Shown here: one piece after another, positions 1 to 8,863 of the stretch
Numbering within the stretch: the first letter of the stretch is position 1
Layout of the letters: the number at the start of each line of letters is the position of its first letter
Notes under the pieces: generated by a model
What the model was told of the DNA's origin: nothing
The model's input: the letters and a program-made list of their open reading frames with translations, nothing else
The model's database searches: none
Position numbers and translations under genes: made by a program
DNA from: Alteromonadaceae bacterium
Lineage (GTDB): Bacteria > Pseudomonadota > Gammaproteobacteria > Enterobacterales > Alteromonadaceae
DNA: 56,448 bases
Direction of reading: 5' to 3'
NCBI GenBank assembly: GCA_013373625.1
Contig: JABXHM010000033.1
Coordinates: 1 to 56,448, forward strand

Positions 1-302
1 AGCATTTGTCCCGCGTCGAACAAACCCATTTCACGCGAGATGTCACCACTGATAACCTGAACAGGTGAAGCATTTGAAAATTCAGAACGTCGAATACGAG
101 AACCGGTAACCTGAATCCGTTCAGCACCTTCCTCTAGCGAATCTTCAGCCAATGTATCTTCGACTAATACATCTTCGCTCTGTGTGTTTGTTACTTCTAC
201 GCTTTGCGATTCCTGCGCAAAGGCTGTAGTTGTCGTAAGTGAAGCCATGCCGGTAAACAGCGCGAGTCTAACTGCGCTGGCCAGCTTATTTGCTTTGGTC
301 AT
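1..302 (-). CDS. TonB-dependent receptor, N-terminal part (cut by window edge)
   Basis: Only the first 100 or so codons are present; the gene continues past base 1. The product begins with a signal peptide (MTKANKLASAVRLAL, ending near ALA/AFAQES). An acidic spacer follows, then the start of a plug domain recognisable from ERIQVTGSRIRR and SPVQVISGDIS. This spelling is typical of Alteromonadales TonB-dependent receptors, which are outer-membrane active transporters energised by TonB/ExbBD. The substrate cannot be told from the plug start alone. The ATG at 300-302 is the only start ahead of the signal peptide. The gene is separated from the psp operon by about 420 bp of AT-rich DNA. Confidence 0.8.
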   Translation of the reverse strand, partial: MTKANKLASAVRLALFTGMASLTTTTAFAQESQSVEVTNTQSEDVLVEDTLAEDSLEEGAERIQVTGSRIRRSEFSNASPVQVISGDISREMGLFDAGQM

Positions 303-721
303 TGAAGTACCCCTGGATAAAATTATTTTATTATATTATTGAACCCGCAACGACAAAACTGAACGACAACTCGTGCAGCTTATAACCGGTTCTCCTAAAT
401 AGTATGTTTTTTTTATAAAGAATTGTAGTAATTTTTTAATTTTGATTGAACTAGGTGTCTTTTAATGTGTCCAGCCATCTTGCAAAAAAAATATCATTAC
501 AATACAAGCAGTTACTCACGCCTTTAAAATCTTTGCGTATTTGCGGGGAGGTTTAGCACACATTTTGAGCAAGCGGATAGCCTGTGATACCTGTAAAAAC
601 ACTCACCAATGCGAACGATCGGGTAATCTTATACGCTTGAATTGTTAAATTGAAATAGCGTAAATCCAAAAGAATATACGTCTAAAGCGAAAGCCCGAAA
701 TACGAATGTAAAGGGAGGCAC
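303..721. other. Intergenic region without recognised gene
   Basis: This AT-rich stretch lies between the TonB-receptor start and the psp terminator. It must carry the receptor promoter (reading leftwards), but no confident promoter hexamer pair, operator or small gene was seen. Runs of A and T near 400-500 are the only compositional feature. Confidence 0.5.
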
Positions 722-755
722 AAAAAAAGCGCGTATTGCATAACAATACGCGCTT
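722..755 (-). terminator. Rho-independent terminator of pspABC
   Basis: An 11-bp perfect stem (AGCGCGTATTG / CAATACGCGCT, arms 728-738 and 744-754) with a 5-nt loop is followed on the minus strand by seven T. It lies about 36 bp downstream of the pspC stop, so it closes the psp operon after pspC. No pspD or pspE follows. Confidence 0.9.
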
Positions 756-790
756 GCTGGTTATCATTACCCTTGCAACAGGGCGTTCTC

Positions 791-1234
791 TTACAACTGG
801 CTGATTTCCCGGTTTAGTTGAAACTCGCGTGATGTAACGTAGGTTTCCATTTTACGTAACCGTGTTTCAATGAACTGAAAACGGTTGGTGATATCATGGA
901 ACGCCTGACGTGGTGGCTCACCTGCCTGCCAAACTCGCGTTTTTAACTCTACTTTGTCCTGCTGACTCGTTGTACCCGAATTGCGCCAGCCTTTGCTGCC
1001 TGACGCAGTTACAGTTTGTTCTTCAACAACCGCTGCATTAACTGGCTTTTTGTCGAAGATAAACCAACAAGCAATATAACTGACAAAAATAAACGGGCCA
1101 GCCAGCAGGAAGAATGCCGTGACGGTTAAAATTCTGACCAGCCAGACTTCCAGTCCAAAATACTCAGCAATCCCTGCACAAACCCCTGCTATTCGACCGT
1201 GTTTGGTGTCTCGATAAATGGTTTTCTTTTTCAT
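791..1234 (-). CDS. pspC: Phage shock protein C, PspC-domain membrane protein
   Basis: This 147-residue inner-membrane protein works with PspB to sense envelope stress and free PspF from PspA. The N-terminal PspC domain is clear: DTKHGRIAGVCAGIAEYFG followed by a hydrophobic segment (VRILTVTAFFLLAGPFIFVSYIACWFIF). A polar, partly helical tail of about 80 residues follows. The start at 1234 is chosen because its ATG overlaps the pspB TGA (ATGA) and has GGAGAAA upstream; an ATG five codons earlier (1249) is also open. It is translationally coupled to pspB and is last in pspABC. The C-terminal tail includes a predicted coiled-coil-like end (FIETRLRKMETYV), as in other PspC proteins. Confidence 0.93.
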   Translation of the reverse strand: MKKKTIYRDTKHGRIAGVCAGIAEYFGLEVWLVRILTVTAFFLLAGPFIFVSYIACWFIFDKKPVNAAVVEEQTVTASGSKGWRNSGTTSQQDKVELKTRVWQAGEPPRQAFHDITNRFQFIETRLRKMETYVTSREFQLNREISQL

Positions 1235-1470
1235 GCCCGGTTTCTCCATTCTGGCGTTTCAGAGTCCAGGATGGCTTCTAATGTTTGAATACGTTCAGAC
1301 ATCAGTTCTGCCTTACCCGCCAACTCCTGAAGCGCTATTTGCTCCTCGGCTGATAAACCCTGACTTACCTGTTTTTTACTGCGGTAATGCAGTATCAGCC
1401 AGATTGGCGCCACGAAAATCAAAAAGATGATTAACGGGGCCAGTATGAGTCCAATAATATCTCCGTCCAT
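1231..1470 (-). CDS. pspB: Phage shock protein B
   Basis: This 79-residue protein has one N-terminal transmembrane helix (LILAPLIIFLIFVAPIWLIL) followed by a basic stretch (HYRSKK) and a helical, coiled-coil-prone cytoplasmic tail ending in PEWRNRA. Length, topology and the WLILHYRSK junction match PspB, the inner-membrane partner of PspC that relays stress to the PspA-PspF switch. It lies between pspA (54 bp upstream) and pspC (overlapping by 4 bp), the standard order. Confidence 0.93.
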   Translation of the reverse strand: MDGDIIGLILAPLIIFLIFVAPIWLILHYRSKKQVSQGLSAEEQIALQELAGKAELMSERIQTLEAILDSETPEWRNRA

Positions 1471-1524
1471 TTTTTACCTCCGGTCAGAAGCGCTGACCAC
1501 AGCCAGCTTTTTATTCTTGATGTG

Positions 1525-2217
1525 TTATTTTGATTTTGCTGACTTCGCAGCAGGCTTGTCGGCCTTTTTCATCTTCGCTTTAAGTGCTTCTAACTCATCA
1601 TTTATTTTATCACCGGCTTCCAGCTCGGCAAATTCATCGTTAAGGGTTTTCTTACCCAGATCGTACGACTCAACCTGAGACTCAATATCGTCGATTTTAC
1701 GTTCGTATTGCTCAAAGCGTCCCATCGCTTCATCAATTTTACCGCTATCGAGCGTTTTACGAACTTCCAGTCTAGATGAAGCCGTTTTCTGGCGCATCAG
1801 AATCGTTTTCTGGCGCGCTTTCGCATCGGCTAACTTTTCTTGCAATTGCACGATTTCTTCCTGCAATTTGCTTATTTGATCTTCAACCGCTGATAGCTCT
1901 TTATTAAGCACATCTGCAGCTTCCTGACTCTTTTTCTTTTCCTGCAATGCAGAGCGAGCCAGATCTTCGCGGTCTTTGCTTAGTGCAAATTCCGCTTTAT
2001 TTTGCCAGTCAGCCGCATCGGCTTCCATTTTGCTTATTTGCACTACAATTTCTTTTTTGTGTGCAATGGTTTTCGCTGAAGAAGAACGCACTTCAACCAG
2101 TGTGTCTTCCATTTCCTGAATAATCAGACGAACCATTTTTTCAGGATCTTCGGCCTTATCCAGTAACGCATTGATATTTGAGTTCACAATGTCTGTGAAA
2201 CGAGAGAAGATACCCAT
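1525..2217 (-). CDS. pspA: Phage shock protein A (PspA/IM30/ESCRT-III family)
   Basis: This 230-residue, almost wholly helical coiled-coil protein starts MGIFSRFTDIVNSNINALLD, the amphipathic membrane-binding N-terminus of PspA. The helix ALLDKAEDPEKMVRLIIQEM is diagnostic. In the family PspA binds and inhibits PspF when unstressed and assembles on damaged inner membrane to hold the proton motive force. The tail is rich in Lys and Ala (PAAKSAKSK), slightly longer than in the E. coli protein. It is first gene of pspABC, divergent from pspF, and behind a sigma-54-type promoter. Confidence 0.96.
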   Translation of the reverse strand: MGIFSRFTDIVNSNINALLDKAEDPEKMVRLIIQEMEDTLVEVRSSSAKTIAHKKEIVVQISKMEADAADWQNKAEFALSKDREDLARSALQEKKKSQEAADVLNKELSAVEDQISKLQEEIVQLQEKLADAKARQKTILMRQKTASSRLEVRKTLDSGKIDEAMGRFEQYERKIDDIESQVESYDLGKKTLNDEFAELEAGDKINDELEALKAKMKKADKPAAKSAKSK

Positions 2218-2273
2218 AATAATTTACCTCTAGCTCGTGTTAAGAATTAATTGGTTTCCGTATTGATAATGTA

Positions 2274-2289
2274 TTCAAATACCCTGCCA
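2274..2289 (-). promoter_or_regulatory. Sigma-54 promoter of pspABC
   Basis: On the minus strand the sequence reads TGGCAGGGTATTTGAA. This matches the sigma-54 pattern TGGCACG-N4-TTGCW at 11 of 12 or so informative positions in the -24 part and TTGnA in the -12 part. It lies 57 bp upstream of the pspA start codon, giving a leader of about 45 nt. The divergent neighbour is PspF, the sigma-54 enhancer-binding protein known to drive psp. The remaining 114 bp to pspF should hold the PspF binding sites, which I could not delimit. Confidence 0.75.
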
Positions 2290-2415
2290 ACTTAACAATT
2301 TAATTTAAAGCATTGTTTTTATTCGGTAATATTTAATTTCATTAAACATTGTATTCAACAATCTTTTTAATCTACACTATTAATTGGTCGATTTGGCTAT
2401 TTTTTGAGGGAATTA

Positions 2416-3522
2416 ATGAGTCGGTTTCGCCAGCAAGACAATTTACTAGGCCAGGCCAATAGCTTTCTTGAGGTGTTGGAGCAGGTTTCACAAATAGCGC
2501 CGTTAAATAAACCCGTGCTCATCATTGGTGAACGAGGAACGGGTAAAGAGCTTATTGCAGCCCGGTTGCACTTTTTATCGAAGCGCTGGGATCAAAATTA
2601 CGTCAAGCTCAACTGTGCAGCGCTAAACGAAAACTTACTGGAAAGTGAGCTGTTCGGTTATGAAGCGGGCGCTTTCACGGGCGCAGGAAAACGCCGTGAA
2701 GGACGTTTTGAGTTAGCCCACGACGGAACTTTATTTCTCGATGAGCTCGCTAACACGTCGGGGTTGATTCAGGAAAAGTTACTACGCGTTATCGAATATG
2801 GCGAATTTGAGCGCGTCGGCGGTAATAAGACACTAAAAGTAGATGTTCGCTTAGTCGCTGCAACCAACGAAGACCTCCCCGCACTGGCCGACAGTGGCGA
2901 GTTTCGCGCGGACTTGCTCGATCGTTTAGCCTTCGACGTAATAACCATCCCGCCGTTACGTGAGCGTCAGGAAGATATCCTGCTGTTAGCAGAAACCTTT
3001 GCCATTAACATGGCACGCGAGCTGGAAATGGAATTGTTTAGTGGCTTTACTGAGAAAGCCAAACGCATTCTTCTGGACTATGATTGGCCGGGCAATATTC
3101 GGGAGCTTAAAAATGTGGTTGAACGCGCCGTATATCGCTGTAACAACCCGCATTTACCCGTGCACGAAATCAACCTAGATCCTTTTGAGTCTGCGTTTCG
3201 GCCAAAAGGCAGAATTAAAACGCAGGATCGTATCAGCACTGGCAAAGGACCAGTAGCCCCCCCCGCTGAACCTACAGCGCAGGTGCCAAGCTCCGAACCT
3301 GAAACGTCGCCGTTACCGGCACCGATAAAAACAGCAGAATATCCCCTTGATTTAAAGAACTTATCGCAACAGTATGAGATTGAGTTAATTCAGCAAGCAC
3401 TGGCAGACAGTCAGTATAATCAGAAAAAAACCGCTGAGAAGCTCAGCCTTACCTACCATCAGTTGCGTGGTTATTTAAAAAAATACAACTTGCTGGACTC
3501 TGCCGCGCCAGAGGAACTATAA
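2416..3522 (+). CDS. pspF: PspF, sigma-54-dependent activator of the psp operon
   Basis: A AAA+ enhancer-binding protein of 368 residues without a receiver domain, as in PspF. Walker A is GERGTGKE (38-45), the sigma-54-contact loop GAFTGA is at 85-90, and Walker B is LFLDEL. A Fis-type helix-turn-helix lies at the C-terminus (KKTAEKLSLTYHQLRGYLKK). ATG at 2416 is preferred over an upstream TTG (2404) because GAGGG sits just ahead of it and MSRFRQQDNLLG is the expected N-terminus. It is longer than E. coli PspF (325 aa) owing to a Pro/Ala-rich linker of about 40 residues before the DNA-binding domain. sapA begins 2 bp after its stop. Confidence 0.95.
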   Translation: MSRFRQQDNLLGQANSFLEVLEQVSQIAPLNKPVLIIGERGTGKELIAARLHFLSKRWDQNYVKLNCAALNENLLESELFGYEAGAFTGAGKRREGRFELAHDGTLFLDELANTSGLIQEKLLRVIEYGEFERVGGNKTLKVDVRLVAATNEDLPALADSGEFRADLLDRLAFDVITIPPLRERQEDILLLAETFAINMARELEMELFSGFTEKAKRILLDYDWPGNIRELKNVVERAVYRCNNPHLPVHEINLDPFESAFRPKGRIKTQDRISTGKGPVAPPAEPTAQVPSSEPETSPLPAPIKTAEYPLDLKNLSQQYEIELIQQALADSQYNQKKTAEKLSLTYHQLRGYLKKYNLLDSAAPEEL

Positions 3523-3524
3523 CG

Positions 3525-5144
3525 ATGTTCAACCGGTTAGCATGGCCTGTCACAACTGCCGTGGTTATAGTTATGCTAGGTGGTTGCTCGCCACAAAAAT
3601 ACAGTTCCAATATCAATGAAGGGCTAGTGTACTGCTCCGAAAGTGATCCCATCTCGATGAATCCACAGTTGGATACATCAACCACGACTGCCGATGCAAC
3701 CGCCCACCAAATTTACAATCGCCTGCTCGAGTTTGATCCCGAATCTGGTCGCATTCGCCCCTCCTTAGCCAGCAGTTGGACAATCAGTGATAACGGGTTG
3801 GTATATCGTTTTGAATTGCGTCAGGGGGTACAGTTTCATAACACAGCTTATTTTACGCCAAGCCGCACCTTTAGCGCCGATGACGTGTTATTTTCATTTA
3901 ACCGATGGCGCTTGCAGGAACATGAATTTCACCCGGTCTCTGGCGGATACTACCCTTACTTTGAAAGCCTGGGGTTGGCGGATAATATTGCAGACATTAA
4001 AAAAGTAAATTCACATCGCATTGAAATTACATTACGACAGCGTGACAGCTCATTTTTAGCCAATATTGCCAGCGACTTTTCGGTAATTCTTTCAGCAGAA
4101 TATGGTGACGCACTGATGTCTGCGGGAATTCCGGAGCAAATCGATGAGCTCCCCATTGGTACTGGTCCCTTCAAATATTCAGACTATAAGCAAAACCATT
4201 ACATTCGCTATGACATCAATCAGGCTTATTGGCAGACGGTTCCCGCCCATTCTCTGATCTTTGATATTACGCCGAAAAGCTCTTTACGACTGGCTAAACT
4301 CATGACTGGTGAGTGCGACGCCGTGGCGTTTCCGGCCCGTGTCGATCATGCTATTATCCGTGAGCGCGAAGATTTAGTGCTGGCTGAAAAGGCCGGGCTG
4401 AACATTGGTTTCTGGGCATTTAACACCCAGCGTGCGCCCTTTGATAACCCACTGGTGCGTAAAGCACTGGCCTACGCTATCGACAAAAACACACTGCTTG
4501 AAGCGGTCTATTTTGACAGCGCCATTCGCGCCAAATCACTGTTGCCCGAGGCAAGCTGGGCTTATCAGGCCGACGCTAATGATACCGGTTATAATCCGGT
4601 GCTGGCGCGTAAATTGCTCGATGAAGCAGGGATTAAACCAGGCTTTACCATGTCAATCTGGGCGATTCCCGTTGAGCGCGCCTACAATCCTAACGCGCGG
4701 AAAATGGCTGAGCTTATTCAGCGCTACCTCGCTGAAATTGACGTTGAGGTGAATATTGTGAGCTACGACTGGACAACCTTTCGTCGGCAGCTTCGCCAGG
4801 GAAACCACGATTCGGTATTGATAGGCTGGTCGGCAGATAATGGCGACCCCGATAATTTTTACCGTCCTCTGTTAAGTTGTGACGCCATTCCTTCCGGCAC
4901 GAATCGAGCACGGTGGTGTAACCGCGCCTACGATGATATTCTCGACCGCGCTCTGCAAACCGAAAACATCGATATCCGCAAGGCGCTGTATTTGCAAGCC
5001 AATGAGTTAATCTTCGACAAACTGCCATTAGTGCCTATTGCCCATGCTTTTCGTTACCAGGCGTACCGGGAAGAACTATCCGGCATGGTGATTAACCCTT
5101 ACGGCGGCGTTAGACTAGGTGGGGTAACTAAAGCTCGTGATTAG
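3525..5144 (+). CDS. sapA: SapA, peptide ABC transporter solute-binding lipoprotein
   Basis: This is a 539-residue family 5 extracellular solute-binding protein. It has a lipoprotein signal: hydrophobic core AVVIVMLGGC with the lipobox Cys at 21. The mature part starts CSPQKYSSN, then shows typical family 5 elements such as YCSESDPISMNPQLDT and PIGTGPFKYSDYKQ. In the Sap system it binds antimicrobial peptides (or haem in Haemophilus) in the periplasm and hands them to SapBC. It lies directly after pspF and overlaps sapB by 8 bp, so it is first gene of a pspF-sapABCDF transcription unit. The pspF-sap linkage is conserved in vibrios and relatives. Confidence 0.92.
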   Translation: MFNRLAWPVTTAVVIVMLGGCSPQKYSSNINEGLVYCSESDPISMNPQLDTSTTTADATAHQIYNRLLEFDPESGRIRPSLASSWTISDNGLVYRFELRQGVQFHNTAYFTPSRTFSADDVLFSFNRWRLQEHEFHPVSGGYYPYFESLGLADNIADIKKVNSHRIEITLRQRDSSFLANIASDFSVILSAEYGDALMSAGIPEQIDELPIGTGPFKYSDYKQNHYIRYDINQAYWQTVPAHSLIFDITPKSSLRLAKLMTGECDAVAFPARVDHAIIREREDLVLAEKAGLNIGFWAFNTQRAPFDNPLVRKALAYAIDKNTLLEAVYFDSAIRAKSLLPEASWAYQADANDTGYNPVLARKLLDEAGIKPGFTMSIWAIPVERAYNPNARKMAELIQRYLAEIDVEVNIVSYDWTTFRRQLRQGNHDSVLIGWSADNGDPDNFYRPLLSCDAIPSGTNRARWCNRAYDDILDRALQTENIDIRKALYLQANELIFDKLPLVPIAHAFRYQAYREELSGMVINPYGGVRLGGVTKARD

Positions 5145-6168
5145 AATTTTGTTACGCTATCTGGTTTTATTTAGTCTGACATTTTTGACACTCAGCGCAC
5201 TGTCTTTTTCGTTGGTTTACTTATTCCCCACCGAGCCTGTTACGACGCTTACAGGTATTACTCCCCAGAATCTCGTACAACATGAAGCGTTAGTAACGCA
5301 ATACCATCTTGATGATAGCTACCTGGTGCAATTTGCCCATTATCTCGGCGATCTTTTTAACGGTAACTGGGGGGTAAGTTTATTTTCGGGCGAGCCTTTG
5401 TTAGACGAAATTATGCTGGCTCTGCCCGCTACCATAGAGCTAAGTGCCTACGCCATGTCTATTGTGCTGGTTGTCGGCATCCCACTGGGATGCTACAGCG
5501 GTTTAAAAGCCTATACAGGTTCTGATTACACTATTAATTCGGTGAGTGTAGTGGTTAACTCAGTCCCCGTAGTCTGGTTGGCCGTTATTTTCATTTTAAC
5601 GTTTAGTTTGCAGTTTGGCTGGTTACCGTTATCAGGCAGAATTAATTTATTGTTTGATATACCCAGCCAAACCGGCTTTTTGTTCATCGATATTTTACTG
5701 ACAGACAATATCGACACCGCCAGAGCATTAAAGGATGCATTTTTGCACCTGATTTTGCCAACCCTCGCCATTGCATTTATTTCTACCGCGGCATTAGTGC
5801 GCATTACGCGACGTTCGGTAATTGATGTGCTTAATCAGCCTTATATTATTGCTGCGCGTGCAAAAGGGCTCAGCAGCCGGCAAATATTTTTTCGCCACGT
5901 GTTACGCAATGCCTTGTTACCCGCACTCCCTCTGTTGGCGATGCAGATTACCACCTTAATCACCAATGCGATGATTGTTGAAACCTTATTTTCCTGGCCA
6001 GGAATAGGCAGCTGGCTCATTCAGGCTATTTATCAGCGTGATTATTCAGCGCTACGTATGGGGATGCTCGCTGTATCGACCTTAGTGGTGATGATAACCA
6101 TCGCCATTGACTTATTTAACCGACTCATTGATCCAAGCAGGGAAAAGTACGAAAGTGTCACGATTTAG
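5137..6168 (+). CDS. sapB: SapB, ABC transporter permease
   Basis: A 343-residue DppB/OppB-type permease. It begins with a transmembrane helix (LLRYLVLFSLTFLTLSALSF) and carries the EAA loop in the form IIAARAKGLSSRQIFFRHVL, which contacts the ATPases. Several membrane helices follow, ending near IAIDLFNRLIDPSREKY. Start is GTG at 5137, inside the end of sapA, consistent with translational coupling. It pairs with SapC to form the inner-membrane channel. Confidence 0.93.
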   Translation: MIRILLRYLVLFSLTFLTLSALSFSLVYLFPTEPVTTLTGITPQNLVQHEALVTQYHLDDSYLVQFAHYLGDLFNGNWGVSLFSGEPLLDEIMLALPATIELSAYAMSIVLVVGIPLGCYSGLKAYTGSDYTINSVSVVVNSVPVVWLAVIFILTFSLQFGWLPLSGRINLLFDIPSQTGFLFIDILLTDNIDTARALKDAFLHLILPTLAIAFISTAALVRITRRSVIDVLNQPYIIAARAKGLSSRQIFFRHVLRNALLPALPLLAMQITTLITNAMIVETLFSWPGIGSWLIQAIYQRDYSALRMGMLAVSTLVVMITIAIDLFNRLIDPSREKYESVTI

Positions 6169-7048
6169 TCTGTACGATGATGAAGCACATCCGTCGCCCT
6201 GGCAGCAAACCTGGCAGGCGTTTAAGTCGAGCCATATTGCGCTGGTAGGCTTGGCTTTGCTTATGCTGTTTGTGTTTTTCGCCTTTTTTGCGCCGTTGGT
6301 GACGCCTTACGATCCCAATTCTCAAAATACTGAGGCGCTGCTTATTCCACCGAGCTGGGCAGCTAATGGCTCTATTACTCACTTGTTTGGTACCGATGCC
6401 CTGGGCAGGGATCTGTTTTCCCGCATTATGTATGGGTGCAGAGTGACCTTTGGCACCAGTTTACTGGTGGTGATTATTGCCATGCTGATAGGTGTTACTA
6501 TTGGCACCATTGCCGGGATGCTTAGTGGTGTTCGTTCGAGTGTTATGAACCACTTACTCGATGCATTAATGGCTATTCCAACATTGCTCATTGCAATTAT
6601 TATTGTGGGGATCCTGGGCAGTGGTTTGGTTAACAGTATGTGGGCTATAACACTGGCATTAATTCCACAGTTTATTCATCACACCCGTTCCTTCGTACGT
6701 AGTGAAATGAAAAAAGACTATATTCAGTCTTCAACACTCGATGGTGCCAATTACTTGCAAGTGTTTTACTACTCGATTTTACCTAATATGATTGAAATGC
6801 TGGTTGTCCAGGGCGCGCTGGCCTTATCAGTTGCCATTCTTGATATTAGCGCGCTGGGCTTTTTAAACCTTGGTGCCCAGGCGCCTTTGCCTGAACTCGG
6901 CGCTATTCTTGCCGCTGGTCTCGATGCAGGTTATCTGGCACCATGGAATATTGCCTTACCTGGGATTACCATTTTCTTAATGGTACTGTCCATTACTATC
7001 GTCGGCGACGGACTTCGCTCCGCGCTCAGAAAACGGGTAAATCGCTAA
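6155..7048 (+). CDS. sapC: SapC, ABC transporter permease
   Basis: This 297-residue DppC/OppC-type permease has a cytoplasmic N-terminus (SLYDDEAHPSPWQQTW), a first membrane helix (IALVGLALLMLFVFFAFF) and the DPP-C signature HLFGTDALGRDLFSR. The EAA loop reads YIQSSTLDGANYLQVFYYSI. GTG at 6155 is chosen because GGGAAAAG lies upstream and the length then equals that of E. coli SapC; a TTG 16 codons earlier is open but would lie deep in sapB. It overlaps the sapB end and its stop overlaps the sapD ATG (TAATG). Confidence 0.92.
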   Translation: MSRFSLYDDEAHPSPWQQTWQAFKSSHIALVGLALLMLFVFFAFFAPLVTPYDPNSQNTEALLIPPSWAANGSITHLFGTDALGRDLFSRIMYGCRVTFGTSLLVVIIAMLIGVTIGTIAGMLSGVRSSVMNHLLDALMAIPTLLIAIIIVGILGSGLVNSMWAITLALIPQFIHHTRSFVRSEMKKDYIQSSTLDGANYLQVFYYSILPNMIEMLVVQGALALSVAILDISALGFLNLGAQAPLPELGAILAAGLDAGYLAPWNIALPGITIFLMVLSITIVGDGLRSALRKRVNR

Positions 7049-8043
7049 TGCCATTGCTGGATATTAAAAACCTGACCCTTGAAATTGACACCGGAACCCA
7101 GTCAATCAAAGCATTGGACAAAATCAACCTTACTGTGAATTCTGGTGAAATTCGGGCCTTGGTTGGCGAATCAGGCTCAGGTAAAAGTTTAATTGTCCAG
7201 GCGATTGCCGGAGCAACCCCACCCAACTGGACAATTACTGCTGATCGCATGAGCTGGAGTGGCAATAACTTGCTGTCGATGTCTGAGCAACAACGGCGAC
7301 AAATTCTGCGCAAAGACATTGGCGTGGTTTTCCAGAATGCGCTGGCTTCGCTTGACCCGTCAGTGACTCTCGGAGAACAGTTAGAAGAGTCATTACCTGA
7401 TCAACTCGTTGAGGGTAACTGGTTTTGGCAACGTAAACAAAACCGCCGCAAAGTGGTTGTCAGTACAGTGCATAAGGTTGGTATTAAAGATCATGAACAC
7501 TACCTGCGCGCCTACCCGCATCAGATCCCTACCGATATAGGCCAAAAACTGATGCTGGCAATGGCCTTAATCAGTCAGCCCAAAATGCTTATCGCAGATG
7601 ATCCGACCCGGGGTATGGAAACCACTACCAAGGTGCAGGTATTAAAATTATTGTCCCGCTTAAACCAGACACGTTCACTAGGCATTTTATTTGTCAGCCA
7701 CGACTTACTGGCGATAGCTAGCATGTCTGACACCATGACCGTGTTGTACTGTGGGCAAACCGTTGAGTCGGGTAAAATGAAAAATATCCGTAAACGTCCT
7801 TTACACCCTTACACCAAAGCGTTGCTCGACAGTGCCCCCAGTTTTACCAAGGATTTGCCACCCAAATCGGAACTGCCAACGCTGGCAGGCACTATACCAA
7901 CTTTACAACATTTACCCATAGGCTGTCGGCTTGGACCACGCTGCCCAAGAGCACAGCGTGACTGCGTGAATGTGCCTGCAGTGCGGAAAATTCACGATCA
8001 CAGTTACAGCTGCCACTTCCCGTTACACAGAGATAAGTCATGA
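7048..8043 (+). CDS. sapD: SapD, ABC transporter ATP-binding protein (degenerate motifs)
   Basis: A 331-residue oligopeptide-type ATPase. Walker A is GESGSGKS, the Q-loop is VVFQNALASLDPS, and the family C-terminal motif follows (CRLGPRCPRAQRDC). Start ATG at 7048 overlaps the sapC stop and gives MPLLDIKNLTLEI. Two motifs are off-consensus. The ABC signature is IPTDIGQ instead of LSGGQ. After Walker B (MLIAD) the expected catalytic Glu is Asp (LIADDPTRGME). E. coli SapD also has a weak signature motif, so part of this is a family trait; the Glu-to-Asp change makes its own ATP site probably slow. It forms a heterodimer with SapF. Confidence 0.9.
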   Translation: MPLLDIKNLTLEIDTGTQSIKALDKINLTVNSGEIRALVGESGSGKSLIVQAIAGATPPNWTITADRMSWSGNNLLSMSEQQRRQILRKDIGVVFQNALASLDPSVTLGEQLEESLPDQLVEGNWFWQRKQNRRKVVVSTVHKVGIKDHEHYLRAYPHQIPTDIGQKLMLAMALISQPKMLIADDPTRGMETTTKVQVLKLLSRLNQTRSLGILFVSHDLLAIASMSDTMTVLYCGQTVESGKMKNIRKRPLHPYTKALLDSAPSFTKDLPPKSELPTLAGTIPTLQHLPIGCRLGPRCPRAQRDCVNVPAVRKIHDHSYSCHFPLHRDKS

Positions 8044-8846
8044 GCCAGATCCTTGATGTCAGTGGTTTAACCTTTCGTCACAGCGGTAAAAAACGCTGGC
8101 TGAAAAAGCCCGAGATTTTCGCGTTAGGGCCAATTGATATGCAGGTAATGAAAGGTGAAACGATTGCCATTATTGGCCAAAACCGTTCTGGAAAATCACT
8201 GTTAGCTAAAATGCTTGCCGGTGCTGTTGAACCAGATGCTGGCACGATAAGTTTGCTGGAAAGAAAATACTGGTCGGTAAAACATCGCACTGCCCGTAAA
8301 AGAGCCGATATTACCGGTATCAGAATGATCTTTCAGCATAGCAGCGAGTCGATGAACCCGGGCATTTCGGTCGGTCAGATTCTGGATGAACCCTTACGAT
8401 TAAACTCTTCTCTTTCTGAGGCGGAGCGCAAAGATCTGATCGCCGATACGTTAGTGAAAGTCGGCTTACTGCGCGAGCATTTTTATTTTTATCGTCATAT
8501 GTTATCCGATGGACAGCAACAACGCGTTTCACTGGCTCGTGCCATTTTACCTGATCCGAAAGTGTTAATCGCTGATGAGCCCTTCGCAGCGCTCGACCCC
8601 ACCATACGTTCGCAAACGGTTAACCTTATTTTGCGATTACAAAAAGAAATGGGCCTGGCATTTGTTTTTATTTCGCATAATTTAGGTATTGTCAGGCACA
8701 TTGCTGACCGGGTTATTGTCATGGACAACGGCCAAATTATAGAAAGCGGCAAAACCGAGACCATCTTCCGATGGCCTCAACATGAAATGACTAAAAAACT
8801 GGTGTTGTCTTATCAGTCGCTGATCCCTCAGCAAACCTTACGCTAA
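8040..8846 (+). CDS. sapF: SapF, ABC transporter ATP-binding protein
   Basis: This 268-residue ATPase has Walker A GQNRSGKS, signature LSDGQQQR, Walker B VLIADEP with the catalytic Glu present, and H-loop VFISHNLG. Overlap with sapD is ATGA at 8040. It is last gene of sapABCDF. Because SapF keeps the catalytic Glu and a near-normal signature while SapD does not, hydrolysis is probably asymmetric. It ends 17 bp from the converging oadB stop, and no terminator hairpin fits in that gap. Confidence 0.92.
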   Translation: MSQILDVSGLTFRHSGKKRWLKKPEIFALGPIDMQVMKGETIAIIGQNRSGKSLLAKMLAGAVEPDAGTISLLERKYWSVKHRTARKRADITGIRMIFQHSSESMNPGISVGQILDEPLRLNSSLSEAERKDLIADTLVKVGLLREHFYFYRHMLSDGQQQRVSLARAILPDPKVLIADEPFAALDPTIRSQTVNLILRLQKEMGLAFVFISHNLGIVRHIADRVIVMDNGQIIESGKTETIFRWPQHEMTKKLVLSYQSLIPQQTLR

Positions 8847-8863
8847 ACACGGCACTCGGATAC

